From: Prevotella sp.
GTDB taxonomy: Bacteria; Bacteroidota; Bacteroidia; Bacteroidales; Bacteroidaceae
NCBI GenBank assembly: GCA_017618275.1
Contig: JAFZUS010000018.1
Location: 17,107 to 81,106 of the forward strand
Length of the DNA stretch: 64,000 nucleotides
Reading direction: 5' to 3'
Made by a program: the position numbers and the translations under genes. Every line of letters starts with the position of its first letter. Positions within the stretch are counted from its first letter, which is position 1. This document shows positions 26,888-36,680 of this stretch, one piece after another. The notes beneath the pieces are model-generated. The model saw only the letters and a list, made by a program, of their open reading frames with translations. It was not told the DNA's origin and did no database searches.

Positions 26888-28126
26888 ATGAGTAAAGTTT
26901 TAATGATTGGCGCTGGAGGCGTCGCAACGGTAGCGGCATTCAAGATTGCCCAGAATGCCGACGTGTTTACAGACTTTATGATTGCCAGCCGCAGAAAGGC
27001 AAAATGTGACAAGATTGTGGCCGACATCCATCAGGCTGGTTATAAGATGGATATCAAGACGGCTCAGGTGGACGCTGACGATGTGGAACAACTGAAAGCG
27101 CTGTTCAACGACTACAAGCCCGAACTGGTGATCAACCTCGCCCTGCCCTATCAGGACCTGACGATTATGGACGCCTGTCTGGCATGTGGCTGCAACTACC
27201 TCGATACAGCCAACTACGAGCCGAAGGATGAGGCACACTTCGAATATTCCTGGCAGTGGGCTTACAAAGACCGCTTCGAACAGGCTGGTCTGACAGCCAT
27301 CCTCGGCTGCGGTTTCGACCCTGGTGTGAGTGGTGTCTATACAGCCTATGCCGCCAAGCATCATTTCGACGAGATTCACTATCTTGATATCGTGGACTGT
27401 AATGCAGGTAACCATCACCATGCCTTTGCCACGAACTTCAACCCAGAGATCAATATCCGTGAGATTACCCAGAAAGGACTCTACTATAAGGACGGACAGT
27501 GGATTGAAACAGAACCATTAGAGATCCATAAGCCCCTGACCTACCCCAACATCGGGCCACGTGAGTCGTATCTGCTGCACCACGAGGAACTGGAATCGTT
27601 AGTAAAGAACTATCCCACCATCAAACAGGGTCGTTTCTGGATGACTTTCGGTGAACAATACCTGAAACACCTCGACGTGATTCAGAATATCGGCATGAGC
27701 CGTATCGACGAGATTGTCTACGAGGCTCCATTGGCAGACAATCCAGAGAAGACGGTGAAAGTGAAGATTGTGCCTTTGCAGTTCCTCAAGGCCGTACTGC
27801 CCAATCCCCAGGACCTCGGTGAGAACTATGAAGGCGAGACCTCTATCGGTTGTCGCATCCGTGGTATCAAGGATGGTAAGGAGCACACTTACTACGTCTA
27901 CAACAACTGCAAGCACCAGGAAGCCTACAAAGAGACCGGTATGCAGGGTGTGAGTTACACCACTGGCGTACCTGCCATGATTGGTGCGATGATGTTCGTA
28001 AAGGGCATCTGGAAGAAACCTGGTGTGTGGAACGTGGAGGACTTCGACCCCGATCCGTTTATGGAACAATTGAACAAACAAGGTCTGCCTTGGCACGAAG
28101 TGTTTGATGGCGACCTCGAATTATAA
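26888..28126 (+). CDS. Carboxynorspermidine synthase-like saccharopine dehydrogenase family protein
   Basis: A cytoplasmic oxidoreductase of 412 residues. The NAD(P) motif GAGGVATVAAF is at residues 8-18, followed by the saccharopine dehydrogenase fold (VINLALPYQDLTIMDACL, CNYLDTANYEP, ILGCGFDPGVSGVYTAYA). In Bacteroidetes this family makes carboxy(nor)spermidine from a diamine and aspartate semialdehyde in polyamine synthesis; saccharopine dehydrogenase proper is less likely. Its upstream region has been replaced by the inverted-repeat element, leaving only 9 bp. recA follows after 27 bp. Confidence 0.85.
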   Translation: MSKVLMIGAGGVATVAAFKIAQNADVFTDFMIASRRKAKCDKIVADIHQAGYKMDIKTAQVDADDVEQLKALFNDYKPELVINLALPYQDLTIMDACLACGCNYLDTANYEPKDEAHFEYSWQWAYKDRFEQAGLTAILGCGFDPGVSGVYTAYAAKHHFDEIHYLDIVDCNAGNHHHAFATNFNPEINIREITQKGLYYKDGQWIETEPLEIHKPLTYPNIGPRESYLLHHEELESLVKNYPTIKQGRFWMTFGEQYLKHLDVIQNIGMSRIDEIVYEAPLADNPEKTVKVKIVPLQFLKAVLPNPQDLGENYEGETSIGCRIRGIKDGKEHTYYVYNNCKHQEAYKETGMQGVSYTTGVPAMIGAMMFVKGIWKKPGVWNVEDFDPDPFMEQLNKQGLPWHEVFDGDLEL

Positions 28127-28153
28127 TTATTAACTCTTAAATTTCTAAAAGCT

Positions 28154-29182
28154 ATGGCGAAGAAAGAAGAATCTACGGAGCAACTGACTCCGCAACAGGA
28201 AAAGTTGAAGGCCCTACAGGCAGCAATGTCGAAAATTGAAAAAGACTACGGCAAGGGCTCCATCATGCGGATGGGTGAAGAAAAAATTGAAAATGTGGAA
28301 GTGATTTCCACGGGTAGCATCGGACTGAACGCTGCCCTTGGCGTGGGCGGATATCCTAAAGGACGTATCATTGAGATCTACGGTCCGGAGTCGTCTGGTA
28401 AGACCACGTTGGCCATCCATGCCATCGCAGAGTGCCAAAAGGCTGGAGGTATTGCAGCATTCATCGATGCAGAGCATGCCTTTGACCGTTTCTATGCCGC
28501 CAATCTTGGTGTAGACATCGACAACCTGTACATCTCACAGCCAGACAACGGCGAACAGGCTTTGGAGATTGCAGACCAACTGATTCGCTCGTCGGCTATC
28601 GACATCATTATCATCGACTCTGTGGCTGCTCTGACTCCGAAGAAAGAGATCGAGGGCGATATGGGTGACTCTGCTGTTGGTCTGCAGGCCCGTCTGATGA
28701 GTCAGGCACTTCGCAAACTGACATCAACCATCTCGAAGACAAACACCACCTGTATCTTCATCAACCAGTTGAGAGAGAAGATTGGTGTGATGTTCGGCAA
28801 TCCAGAGACTACGACAGGCGGTAACGCCCTGAAGTTCTATGCATCCGTACGTCTGGATATCCGTAAGGTAACGACCTTGAAGGATGGTGACACGCCTATT
28901 GGTAATCAGGTGCGAGTGAAGATCGTGAAGAACAAGGTGGCTCCTCCTTTCCGTAAGGCTGAGTTCGAAATCACCTTTGGCGAAGGTATCTCTAAGATTG
29001 GTGAGATTGTCGACCTCGGCGTTGAGTACGGCATTATCAAGAAGAGCGGATCATGGTTCTCCTACGGAGAATCGAAACTGGCTCAGGGCCGTGATGCCGT
29101 GAAGGAACTGTTGAAAGACAATCCCGAACTCTGCGAGGAACTGGAAACAAAGATCATGGAAGCCATCAAGGACCAGAAATAA
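28154..29182 (+). CDS. recA: Recombinase RecA
   Basis: The central strand-exchange protein and SOS coprotease, 342 residues. Walker A is [10 protein letters not shown] near residue 75, Walker [11 protein letters not shown] near 152, with loop L1/L2 regions [23 protein letters not shown] (in part) and [20 protein letters not shown] (near residue 202). The N-terminal motif [10 protein letters not shown] is intact. A strong hairpin terminator starts at the stop codon. No LexA-like box is obvious upstream; the 27 bp to the previous gene suggest read-through transcription. Confidence 0.98.
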   Translation: MAKKEESTEQLTPQQEKLKALQAAMSKIEKDYGKGSIMRMGEEKIENVEVISTGSIGLNAALGVGGYPKGRIIEIYGPESSGKTTLAIHAIAECQKAGGIAAFIDAEHAFDRFYAANLGVDIDNLYISQPDNGEQALEIADQLIRSSAIDIIIIDSVAALTPKKEIEGDMGDSAVGLQARLMSQALRKLTSTISKTNTTCIFINQLREKIGVMFGNPETTTGGNALKFYASVRLDIRKVTTLKDGDTPIGNQVRVKIVKNKVAPPFRKAEFEITFGEGISKIGEIVDLGVEYGIIKKSGSWFSYGESKLAQGRDAVKELLKDNPELCEELETKIMEAIKDQK

Positions 29183-29220
29183 AAAAGTAAATCCCAGCCG
29201 CTTGGCTGGGATTTACTTTT
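29183..29220. terminator. Bidirectional hairpin terminator after recA
   Basis: Perfect 17-bp arms (29183-29199 and 29204-29220) with core AAATCCCAGCC and a GCTT loop, flanked by A and T tracts on both sides. It serves recA and the convergent gene ending at 29234. Confidence 0.93.
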
Positions 29221-29233
29221 TTTATGATATCAA

Positions 29234-30655
29234 TTAGAGTGGCGTACCTGTACTACGCTGCCAGTCATTGTTGGCCTTGGGCTTCGTGGCAGCCTTACGA
29301 CGGGCTGTCGTCTTCTTGCTCTTATTATTCTCTGCTGGAGTGGTATAACTCTCCACACGTCCGTTACGTCCGAAGGTCACTGTCAGATAACCAGTTGAAC
29401 GCAGGTAGAACCACAAAGAACGACCATCGCTGGTAGATTCCTTACGTGAAGGCTCCTCACCCATTGCCAGAATAACCTCATCCTCGCTCATACCGACGAT
29501 GACACGTCCTTGCTGGATAGCGGCACGGGCTGCCTGAGATGTCTCACGAGTCTGGCCCTCACCCAATGCGAAGAGATAACCGAAGTATTCCTCCTGCTTT
29601 GCACGTGCGTTGGCCTTGCCCACAGGATTGATAAAGGTGACATCCTTATAGAATACACGACGGGAATCCAACTCTGTCAGTGTCAAAGTGACAAACTCCG
29701 TATTGGGTTGTGCGAGCGTGTTGTCCACACGGAACGACATCATCTTCGGAATCGTCACATAACGATCCTTACCATCACCCTTGGTAACCATCTCCGTCAT
29801 ATACTTGTTGTGGATTGTCTGTCCGATATAGGTCTTATAGTCCTTGTTGACCTTCATCACAGCATCCTGAAGTTCAAATGCGCCATAGAAGGTGTGCTTC
29901 AGTGAGTCCATGATAAACTCATCGTCACGCATACCGCTGTTGGTCTTCGACATGGCCACCACCTGATAATACTCATTACCCAATTCGTCCTCAACGATAA
30001 TCTTTACTGGGAAACTACGGGTACCCACACCAATGGCAGTCACCGTCACTTCCTTGTTCATTGGCTGGATGGTCTCACGGAAACCGTCACCGTCCGACTC
30101 TGTGTCTACACGATAGATACGGGTCTTGGTAAACAGTTTCTTACCCATCAGTTGCTCACGGGCAATGTCCACATCGCCTAAGTATGCCAAGGTAGGAACG
30201 CCCAACTTACCATAGCAGTAGTCATCGAAGGATCCGCTGGGAATCTCATAATAATACATCTTGTTATTGTCCTGGCAGAGGAAATTCATACGCCAATGGC
30301 CGTCGGAACTCTCACTCTTGCCTTGGTAAACCATGATCTTGTGACGCAATGACATACTACTCACTTCCTTACCTGTACCAGCATCGGCGAATGTCTTAAC
30401 CACAAGGTCATACTTCTCAGGCATCACCATAAACTTCATACCCTCCTTCCAGTCGCAAAGACTATAGAATTTGAAGTTCTGACCTACGAAATCTGTCGCA
30501 GTCTCTTCTTCCTCTACTGTTGTTTCCTCCGTCAGAAGGTTTTCTACAGCTACAGCCTTCTTGGCATTACGCGTTTTAACGATGTAGGAGTTTTCCTGAG
30601 CCGAGACCGTCATCAGCAACATGGCCAATCCGGCTGTCAAAATCGCTCTTTTCAT
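29234..30655 (-). CDS. Secreted protein of unknown function with BamE/SmpA-like C-terminal segment
   Basis: 473 residues with a signal peptide (MKRAILTAGLAMLLMTVSAQ), so exported. The middle is beta-rich and without a family I recognise. Near residues 390-440 the segment RVIVGMSEDEVILAMGEEPSRKES, then SLWFYL and LTVTFGRNGRVESY, has the pattern of SmpA/OmlA-type small lipoprotein folds. The C-terminus is basic and low in complexity (KSKKTTARRKAATKPKA). It stands alone between recA and dnaK with its own -7 element. Function unknown. Confidence 0.75.
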   Translation of the reverse strand: MKRAILTAGLAMLLMTVSAQENSYIVKTRNAKKAVAVENLLTEETTVEEEETATDFVGQNFKFYSLCDWKEGMKFMVMPEKYDLVVKTFADAGTGKEVSSMSLRHKIMVYQGKSESSDGHWRMNFLCQDNNKMYYYEIPSGSFDDYCYGKLGVPTLAYLGDVDIAREQLMGKKLFTKTRIYRVDTESDGDGFRETIQPMNKEVTVTAIGVGTRSFPVKIIVEDELGNEYYQVVAMSKTNSGMRDDEFIMDSLKHTFYGAFELQDAVMKVNKDYKTYIGQTIHNKYMTEMVTKGDGKDRYVTIPKMMSFRVDNTLAQPNTEFVTLTLTELDSRRVFYKDVTFINPVGKANARAKQEEYFGYLFALGEGQTRETSQAARAAIQQGRVIVGMSEDEVILAMGEEPSRKESTSDGRSLWFYLRSTGYLTVTFGRNGRVESYTTPAENNKSKKTTARRKAATKPKANNDWQRSTGTPL

Positions 30656-30689
30656 TCTTATGAATTTTTAAATTGTACAATTTACGGTG

Positions 30690-30697
30690 CAAAGATA
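30690..30697 (-). promoter_or_regulatory. -7 promoter element of the gene at 30655
   Basis: TATCTTTG on the minus strand, 34 bp upstream of the start. A -33 TTTG at normal spacing is not evident. Confidence 0.55.
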
Positions 30698-30764
30698 TAA
30701 TATTTTTCTGATACTTGTGCCAAAATGTCGTAACAAAAATCATATTTGGGCAAAAAAAATCCAT

Positions 30765-30782
30765 TTGGCACGTGCTTTGCTA
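30765..30782 (+). promoter_or_regulatory. Sigma-54 (RpoN) promoter of dnaK
   Basis: TTGGCACG, a 4-bp spacer TGCT, then TTGCTA. This matches the sigma-54 consensus TGGCACG-N4-TTGC at every conserved base, with ten bases between the -24 GG (30767-30768) and the -12 GC (30779-30780). The expected start of transcription is near 30792, giving a leader of about 50 nt. No TAnnTTTG element is seen on this strand in the gap. Confidence 0.75.
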
Positions 30783-30842
30783 TGTTTTTTACGGATTTTT
30801 ATCCAAATTAACGTGAGTATAAACAATTAAAATGATACAATT

Positions 30843-32762
30843 ATGGGAAAGATTATTGGAATTGACTTAGGAACTACCAACAGTTGCGTTGCCGTATTCG
30901 AGGGTAACGAGCCAGTAGTGATTGCCAACAGCGAGGGTAAGCGTACAACACCTTCCGTCGTTGGTTTTGTTGAGAATGGTGAACGTAAGATCGGTGATCC
31001 TGCCAAGCGTCAGGCTATCACCAACCCGAAGAAGACCGTTTATTCGATCAAGCGCTTCATGGGTGAGAACTGGCAGCAGACCGAGAAGGAAATCTCTCGC
31101 GTACCTTATTCTGTTGTCAACGAGGGAGGTTATCCCCGTGTTGACATCGATGGTCGCAAGTATACTCCTCAGGAAATCTCAGCGATGGTACTTCAGAAGA
31201 TGAAGAAGACCGCCGAGGATTATCTCGGACAGGAGATTACGGATGCTGTGATCACCGTCCCAGCCTACTTCTCTGACTCTCAGCGTCAGGCAACCAAGGA
31301 GGCTGGACAGATTGCAGGTCTCAATGTGAAGCGTATCGTCAATGAGCCCACAGCCGCAGCACTGGCATACGGTGTGGATAAGGCCAACAAGGATATGAAG
31401 ATTGCCGTCTTCGACCTCGGTGGTGGTACGTTCGATATCTCTATCCTCGAGTTCGGTGGTGGTGTGTTCGAGGTGCTCTCTACCAATGGTGATACCCACC
31501 TGGGTGGTGACGACTTCGACCAGGTGATCATCGACTGGCTGGTACAGGAGTTCAAGAACGACGAGGGTGCCAACCTGAAGGACGACCCGATGGCTATGCA
31601 GCGTCTGAAGGAGGCTGCCGAGAAGGCCAAGATCGAACTGTCTTCCAGCACAAGCACCGAGATCAACCTGCCATACATCATGCCTGTTGCAGGTGTGCCC
31701 AAGCATTTGGTGAAGACGCTGACACGTGCCAAGTTCGAGCAGTTGGCTCACGACCTCATCCAGGCTTGTCTGGCTCCCTGCCAGAAGGCCATTGCTGATG
31801 CCAAACTGACCACAGCCGATATCGACGAGGTCATCCTCGTGGGTGGTTCAAGCCGTATCCCCGCTGTGCAGACACTGGTGAAGAACTACTTCGGCAAGGA
31901 GCCTTCAAAGGGTGTGAACCCTGACGAGGTGGTAGCCGTTGGTGCTGCTATCCAGGGTGCTATCCTGAACAAGGAAGGTGGCGTAGGCGACATTGTCCTG
32001 CTCGACGTAACCCCGCTGACACTGGGTATTGAGACATTAGGTGGTGTGATGACCAAACTGATTGAAGCCAACTCAACCATTCCTTGTAAGAAGAGTGAGA
32101 CCTTCTCTACCGCTGCTGACAATCAGACAGAGGTGACCATCCACGTGCTACAGGGTGAGCGCCCAATGGCTGCTCAGAACAAGTCTATCGGCCAGTTCAA
32201 CCTGACTGGTATCGCCCCCGCCCGTCGTGGTATTCCTCAGATTGAGGTGACCTTCGATATTGATGCCAACGGTATCCTCAAGGTTTCTGCAAAGGATAAG
32301 GCTACTGGTAAGGAACAGGCCATCCGCATCGAGGCTTCATCTGGTCTGTCACAGGACGAGATCAACCGCATGAAGGCTGAGGCTGAACAGAATGCCGAGA
32401 ACGACAAGCGTGAGCGCGAGCGTATCGACAAACTGAATCAGGCCGACTCGATGATCTTCCAGACAGAGAATCAGTTGAACGAGATTGGCGACAAGATTCC
32501 CGCCCAGTTCAAGCCCGCCATCGAACAGGCTCTGCAGAAACTGAAGGATGCCCACAAGGCTGGTGATGTTGCTGCTATCGACAGTGCTATTGCTGAACTC
32601 AATGCTGCCTGGCAGACTGCTTCTCAGCAGATGTACCAGCAGAGTGGCGCAGCAGGCCAACCTGGCGGTGACACCTATCAGGGCGGTCAGCAGGCCGGAC
32701 CTCAGCAGGAAGGCCCGAAGGCAGAAGATATTCAGGACGCAGACTTCGAGGAAGTCCACTAG
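30843..32762 (+). CDS. dnaK: Chaperone DnaK (Hsp70)
   Basis: The ATP-driven Hsp70 chaperone, 639 residues. The phosphate-1 loop [14 protein letters not shown] opens the protein; the family signatures [15 protein letters not shown] and [14 protein letters not shown] follow; the interdomain linker [16 protein letters not shown] leads to the substrate-binding domain. The lid ends in a Gly/Gln-rich tail and an acidic C-terminus (DADFEEVH). No grpE or dnaJ is next to it. A sigma-54 promoter lies in front and a hairpin terminator behind, so it is a single-gene transcript. Confidence 0.98.
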   Translation: MGKIIGIDLGTTNSCVAVFEGNEPVVIANSEGKRTTPSVVGFVENGERKIGDPAKRQAITNPKKTVYSIKRFMGENWQQTEKEISRVPYSVVNEGGYPRVDIDGRKYTPQEISAMVLQKMKKTAEDYLGQEITDAVITVPAYFSDSQRQATKEAGQIAGLNVKRIVNEPTAAALAYGVDKANKDMKIAVFDLGGGTFDISILEFGGGVFEVLSTNGDTHLGGDDFDQVIIDWLVQEFKNDEGANLKDDPMAMQRLKEAAEKAKIELSSSTSTEINLPYIMPVAGVPKHLVKTLTRAKFEQLAHDLIQACLAPCQKAIADAKLTTADIDEVILVGGSSRIPAVQTLVKNYFGKEPSKGVNPDEVVAVGAAIQGAILNKEGGVGDIVLLDVTPLTLGIETLGGVMTKLIEANSTIPCKKSETFSTAADNQTEVTIHVLQGERPMAAQNKSIGQFNLTGIAPARRGIPQIEVTFDIDANGILKVSAKDKATGKEQAIRIEASSGLSQDEINRMKAEAEQNAENDKRERERIDKLNQADSMIFQTENQLNEIGDKIPAQFKPAIEQALQKLKDAHKAGDVAAIDSAIAELNAAWQTASQQMYQQSGAAGQPGGDTYQGGQQAGPQQEGPKAEDIQDADFEEVH

Positions 32763-32784
32763 GATTCACAAAATTATCTATATC

Positions 32785-32818
32785 AAAATCCGTGTAGTCG
32801 AAAGATTACACGGATTTT
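32785..32818. terminator. Bidirectional terminator between dnaK and gltS
   Basis: 12-bp perfect arms AAAATCCGTGTA and TACACGGATTTT with a 10-nt loop, A and T tracts built into the arms. Serves both convergent genes. Confidence 0.85.
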
Positions 32819-32841
32819 CTTATTCGATAAGCCAAAGATTC

Positions 32842-34137
32842 TCACAAGAGATTAAGGAAGAGGGAGATGATTCCTGTATTGATCAGATCAGCGAACATTG
32901 CACCAATAATTGGGACGATGAGGAAAGGCTTGACGGTATAGCGGTATTTATAACATACAGCACTCATGTTGGCCATCGCATTGGGAGTAGCACCAAGGCC
33001 AAAACCACACATGCCTGCACACAGGACGGCAGCATCATAATCGCGACCTAACAGAGGAAATGCTACGAAGTAGGCAAATAGTGCCATCATCAGCACCTGG
33101 GATACCAAGATGACTATCAATGGAAGGGCTAAGTTTTGAAGTTCCCAAAGTTTAAGGGATATCATAGCCATTCCGAGGAACAATGACAGGCAGATATTAC
33201 CGACACTGATAATCCGCTCCATATCAAGCAATTTGTCGGCTTTCACCCATTTACCAGACGATCGGTTCTCACCATCGTCTTCCTTGTATCTGAAGAATCC
33301 TATGGTATTACGAACAATAGCGGCCAAAATCAAGGCTCCAAAATAGGTTGGGAACGTGATACCAGTCTTAGCAAACAACCAACTCAATATAGTGCCAGCA
33401 CCCATGACTAGGATAATGCAATAAGAAGCCTTCGCATACTGCTGGAATTCCTGCTCATTCGTACTGATACGCTTTGTACGACCTGTTGGTGAAGCCTCGT
33501 CACTCTCGATACCGGCCATTGCAGGGTCAATCTCTTCGTCTTGCGGCTGCATCTGTTCATGCGTCAGTTTCGTGCGGACAATCCGCTCTGCCAGCGGACC
33601 GCCAATCATTGAACCGGCAATCAGACCAAAGGTTGCAGCCGCCATACCGATTGTTCCTGCGCCGTGCAGTCCCATTCCTTCTAGAACACTTGCGAATCCG
33701 CCTGCCGTTCCATGTCCACCCGTCATTGATATACTGCCAGCAGCCATACCAATCAAAGGATCAACTCCCATGAGTCTGGTTATTCCCATAGGCATTAAGT
33801 TCTGCAAGGCGATGATTACAGCCAACAGGGTCAGCATAATCGCCAATAGTTTGCCACCTTGCTTTAATACCTTAAGGTCACTTTGGAAACCAACGCTGGT
33901 AAAGAATGCCAGCATAAAGACATCCTTCAATGTACCGTCGAACGACACCTCAACATCAAACCAGCCATATAGTATGAGGGTAATCAATGAAAAGATGATA
34001 CCACCGCTTACTGGCGACGGCACACAGAATTTCTGGAGGAAATCAACCTTTCGCGTCAAAACCATACCGACGATGAGGGCTAAGGCACCAATGCCGGCAG
34101 TTTGTATCATATCCAATTCAATACTTGTCATGCTCAC
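32842..34137 (-). CDS. gltS: Sodium/glutamate symporter
   Basis: A Na+-coupled glutamate importer (GltS family, PF03616), 431 residues with about ten transmembrane helices. The characteristic SISMTGGHGTAGGFASVLEGMG reentrant loop lies near residue 135 (a stretch shared by the family) and the mirrored CGFGLGATPNAMANM in the second half. A charged cytoplasmic loop (about 190-235) lies between the two halves and is longer than in E. coli. It follows the barrel gene by 13 bp on the same strand and is probably co-transcribed. Confidence 0.92.
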   Translation of the reverse strand: MSMTSIELDMIQTAGIGALALIVGMVLTRKVDFLQKFCVPSPVSGGIIFSLITLILYGWFDVEVSFDGTLKDVFMLAFFTSVGFQSDLKVLKQGGKLLAIMLTLLAVIIALQNLMPMGITRLMGVDPLIGMAAGSISMTGGHGTAGGFASVLEGMGLHGAGTIGMAAATFGLIAGSMIGGPLAERIVRTKLTHEQMQPQDEEIDPAMAGIESDEASPTGRTKRISTNEQEFQQYAKASYCIILVMGAGTILSWLFAKTGITFPTYFGALILAAIVRNTIGFFRYKEDDGENRSSGKWVKADKLLDMERIISVGNICLSLFLGMAMISLKLWELQNLALPLIVILVSQVLMMALFAYFVAFPLLGRDYDAAVLCAGMCGFGLGATPNAMANMSAVCYKYRYTVKPFLIVPIIGAMFADLINTGIISLFLNLL

Positions 34138-34150
34138 TTCCTTGTTATCG

Positions 34151-35830
34151 TTAGAATCTATATTGTAACCTCATATTGGCAGCATGTCTGTTTACTTTTG
34201 CTTCACTACAGAATGCATCAAACATATCATGCCAATCAACGCATAAATTCCATTTCTTGCCAAATTGCTTGTTGACAGACAGACAGCCATACACAGGTAC
34301 GCCAGTTTCCTCACGTCTTGGTGCCTTTCCTGTATAATATACCACCTGCATTCCTATCTGCCATTCATGAGAAAGATAAGCAGTCGGAGCCAAACGGATT
34401 GAAGCGTATGTTCCACTCTTGGCAGTATATAGGTTTGATCCACCCGCCAGAGTCAACCCATTCGGACGATTGGTACTCCCCATCGTCTTCCAATAAGCCG
34501 AAACACCCAATGTAGTGAAATTCTCGCCATCTTCAACGGCATAATAACTCGCTTCCGTCTGCACTGTCAACTTCTGCTTACTATAGGCGTATGCCAACTT
34601 CACTTGATTGATAGTCCATTCCTCCAGCAGTCCCTCAGCCCTCACCCATTCCTCATTCAAAAGCGTATTGGCATTCATGAAGAGAACCAAGTAAGAAGGA
34701 TTATAGTATTTGCGATAATAGCCCAACTGGATCTGATTCCGGTCGTCTGGCAGATAGACGACGCAGGCATTTGCATTGTCACGGGTGTCAGAGTGTTTCT
34801 GACTGATTCCAGAATCCATCAGTTTATAGTTGTAGAACATCACACGATTACCAACTGTCAGTTTCCACTTAGGTAAGGCATAGGTAAACTGCAGATAGAT
34901 ATCATTGTTGAAGACATCCCAACGCCTGTCTGTATCCTTCTGCCTGGTCATCAAGAAGTCTCCCTCAACACCCAGCATCATCGAAAGCCGCTTGGTCAGC
35001 AAGGGCGTATTCAGTTCAACGATATACAATGGCAATTTATTGGATAAGGCCGGATCACTGGCATACTGATAACCGCCCACGATGAGCAGTTCCGTACCTA
35101 AGTCATTGAAGGTATGGAAGTATCTTGCTCTGCCCATGACCTTACGTGACGTAGCAGAAGGATGGTCAAGATATTGCTGGGTGAAGTAGGTCAACAGTTT
35201 GTTCATGTCATCAAACCGGTTTGTCATGTGAAGCGTCAGATACTCCTCATTCCCGTCCTGATGACGAAAAGACGCATTGGCATAGAGGTCAGTACCTTTA
35301 CTACCATATAACGCATTCACAGATCCGAGACCTGCTACATCTTTCCCAAAGTCTCCCTGTCCTTCAACGAAGCCTTTCTCCCCGTCAGGCATCTTCATAT
35401 TGACATCCAGCACCCTACCCATTCCAATGGTTCCCTTCGCAACACCCGTATTGTCACAAACCTGAATCTTAGCGATATCCCTGGCTTTCATCTGACTAAG
35501 AATCAGTCTTGTGTCACCGTTCATCGGACAGTTGTCGATGCGCAGGTTATAACTGTCGATGACATCCTCATAACCGGCAATCATCAGTTCTGGCACCATC
35601 TGGAGGATATCCATCAACGATTCTTCCCCCGTCAGTTCCATTCGCTGAGGATAAATCATCGTCCTGTCTGCCTTGATCTCAACGGATGGAACAGCGAGAG
35701 CCATCAAGCTTGCTTGTTTGGCCGAGTCGTGACAGACGAAGGCGGAGTCAACGATAGGCAAATCATTTTCTGCGAACATCGGGACAGAAAGGAGCAAAAA
35801 GCTGAACAATATGAGAAAATGCCGATTCAT
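34151..35830 (-). CDS. Small TonB-receptor-like outer-membrane beta-barrel protein
   Basis: 559 residues with a signal peptide (MNRHFLILFSFLLLSVPMFA). After a short linker comes a plug-like part (about 48-150: VEIKADRTMIYP, GEESLMDILQMVPEL, LRIDNCPMNGD, then GMGRVLDVNMKM), then alternating beta strands to a C-terminal Phe (RLQYRF), as in outer-membrane barrels. It lacks the N-terminal carboxypeptidase-like domain of SusC proteins and is much shorter than a standard receptor. Its coupling to gltS suggests, but does not show, a link to amino acid uptake. Confidence 0.78.
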   Translation of the reverse strand: MNRHFLILFSFLLLSVPMFAENDLPIVDSAFVCHDSAKQASLMALAVPSVEIKADRTMIYPQRMELTGEESLMDILQMVPELMIAGYEDVIDSYNLRIDNCPMNGDTRLILSQMKARDIAKIQVCDNTGVAKGTIGMGRVLDVNMKMPDGEKGFVEGQGDFGKDVAGLGSVNALYGSKGTDLYANASFRHQDGNEEYLTLHMTNRFDDMNKLLTYFTQQYLDHPSATSRKVMGRARYFHTFNDLGTELLIVGGYQYASDPALSNKLPLYIVELNTPLLTKRLSMMLGVEGDFLMTRQKDTDRRWDVFNNDIYLQFTYALPKWKLTVGNRVMFYNYKLMDSGISQKHSDTRDNANACVVYLPDDRNQIQLGYYRKYYNPSYLVLFMNANTLLNEEWVRAEGLLEEWTINQVKLAYAYSKQKLTVQTEASYYAVEDGENFTTLGVSAYWKTMGSTNRPNGLTLAGGSNLYTAKSGTYASIRLAPTAYLSHEWQIGMQVVYYTGKAPRREETGVPVYGCLSVNKQFGKKWNLCVDWHDMFDAFCSEAKVNRHAANMRLQYRF

Positions 35831-35834
35831 TTTG

Positions 35835-35842
35835 CAAATATA
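35835..35842 (-). promoter_or_regulatory. Possible -7 element of the barrel-gltS operon
   Basis: TATATTTG on the minus strand fits TAnnTTTG but lies only 4 bp from the start codon, and no -33 element is seen. Treat as tentative. Confidence 0.35.
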
Positions 35843-35884
35843 CGGATTTTTCTTTTAATATGACTCATATTTCATATATTTTTT

Positions 35885-35959
35885 TATTTTTGCAACTTGA
35901 AGGTCATTATTGCCATAGATTCATTCAATGGATGCCTCACTTCAAATGGTTATTACTGA
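35885..35959 (+). pseudogene. Glycerate kinase 5' remnant with its promoter
   Basis: A -7 element TATTTTTG (35885-35892) is followed by a 20-codon frame from TTG at 35897 that reads VIIAIDSFNGCLTS and stops at 35957-35959. Glycerate kinases of the GlxK/GarK family start with this kind of sequence (IVIAIDSFKG and similar). Nothing of the remaining roughly 350 codons follows; the sequence runs straight into the HU promoter. A second remnant of the same kind is at 44024. Confidence 0.55.
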
Positions 35960-35986
35960 CATCCGACATAGAATTACTCTCAAAAA

Positions 35987-36018
35987 TTTGGTTTTTCGCT
36001 CGTGAAATCGTACCTTTG
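35987..36018 (+). promoter_or_regulatory. Promoter of the HU-like gene
   Basis: -33 TTTG (35987-35990) and -7 TACCTTTG (36011-36018) with a 20-bp spacer, 19 bp before the ATG. Confidence 0.8.
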
Positions 36019-36037
36019 TACCAAAATCAAGAAGCGT

Positions 36038-36418
36038 ATGAGATACAGAATAAAGAAAGAAACCAAGCCTTCGCTGCCAACCTTCGGCAAGTACAAGGCT
36101 GTAGCCGTACACAACCAGACCATCGAGAGTGATAAACTCGTCAAGGAAATAGCCCAGCGTACAGGTTTCAGCGAAGGCAATATCATCGGTGTTATGATGA
36201 GCGTGGCAGAGGTCGTGAACGATCATCTGCGCGAGGGCGACCGAGTGCGCCTGCAGGACTGGGGTCTGATGAAACTCGAGATCGAGAGCGAGAAAGTCGA
36301 CAATCCCAAGACCTTCCGTGCCAACAAGCACATCCGAGGTGTCCGCCTCCACTTCCTCCCCGAGAGTTACGAAGGCACCCAGGCCCTCTACGAAGGCATC
36401 ACCTTCGAGAAAGACTAA
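36038..36418 (+). CDS. HU/IHF-family DNA-binding protein
   Basis: 126 residues. The N-terminal extension (MRYRIKKETKPSLPTFGKYK) precedes an HU-like fold: VKEIAQRTGFSEGNIIGVMM for the helical part, then GDRVRLQDWGLMKLEIES for the beta body and a basic arm (KTFRANKHIRGVRLHF). This longer form is the Bacteroidetes type often met in mobile cassettes, as opposed to the 90-residue housekeeping HU. Start set at 36038, after the promoter; an upstream in-frame ATG overlaps it. It probably bends or compacts DNA; the repeat arrays just downstream are a natural candidate target, which is inference. Confidence 0.85.
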   Translation: MRYRIKKETKPSLPTFGKYKAVAVHNQTIESDKLVKEIAQRTGFSEGNIIGVMMSVAEVVNDHLREGDRVRLQDWGLMKLEIESEKVDNPKTFRANKHIRGVRLHFLPESYEGTQALYEGITFEKD

Positions 36419-36440
36419 TCTTCTACATGGCGGCTTATTC

Positions 36441-36545
36441 CTACTAAAACTATTGTAAAATTCTAATAATAAACGATTTGGAGTATATTTTAATTCTACT
36501 TTAATCCTACTATAACTCTACTAAATCGCTACATTATTCCTACTA
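36441..36545. repeat. Left array of 11-bp-phased CTACT sites
   Basis: CTACT starts at 36496, 36507, 36518, 36529 (CTACA) and 36540, exactly 11 bp apart, with A/T-rich spacers (for example TAATCCTACTA). One further TTCCTACTAAA stands alone at 36441, exactly 55 bp (five units) before the array. The layout is mirrored by the right array; the symmetry centre is at 36680. Sites one helical turn apart suggest a protein that binds one face of the DNA. Confidence 0.85.
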
Positions 36546-36614
36546 AAATCTCCATAGGGGGCGAACAAAAAATGAATTTACGGGCTTTCAAGTTCTTGTC
36601 CTAATAGTATTCAA

Positions 36615-36634
36615 AAAATTCTCGAGAGAATTTT
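36615..36634. repeat. Core palindrome 1
   Basis: 9-bp arms AAAATTCTC and GAGAATTTT around GA. Same half-site (ATTCTC) as the palindrome 65 bp downstream, centre to centre. Looks like a dimeric protein site. Confidence 0.7.
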
Positions 36635-36680
36635 GGAGTTCCCTTAGGGGGAAACAGAAGCGAGAAGGGCTGCTGGCACG

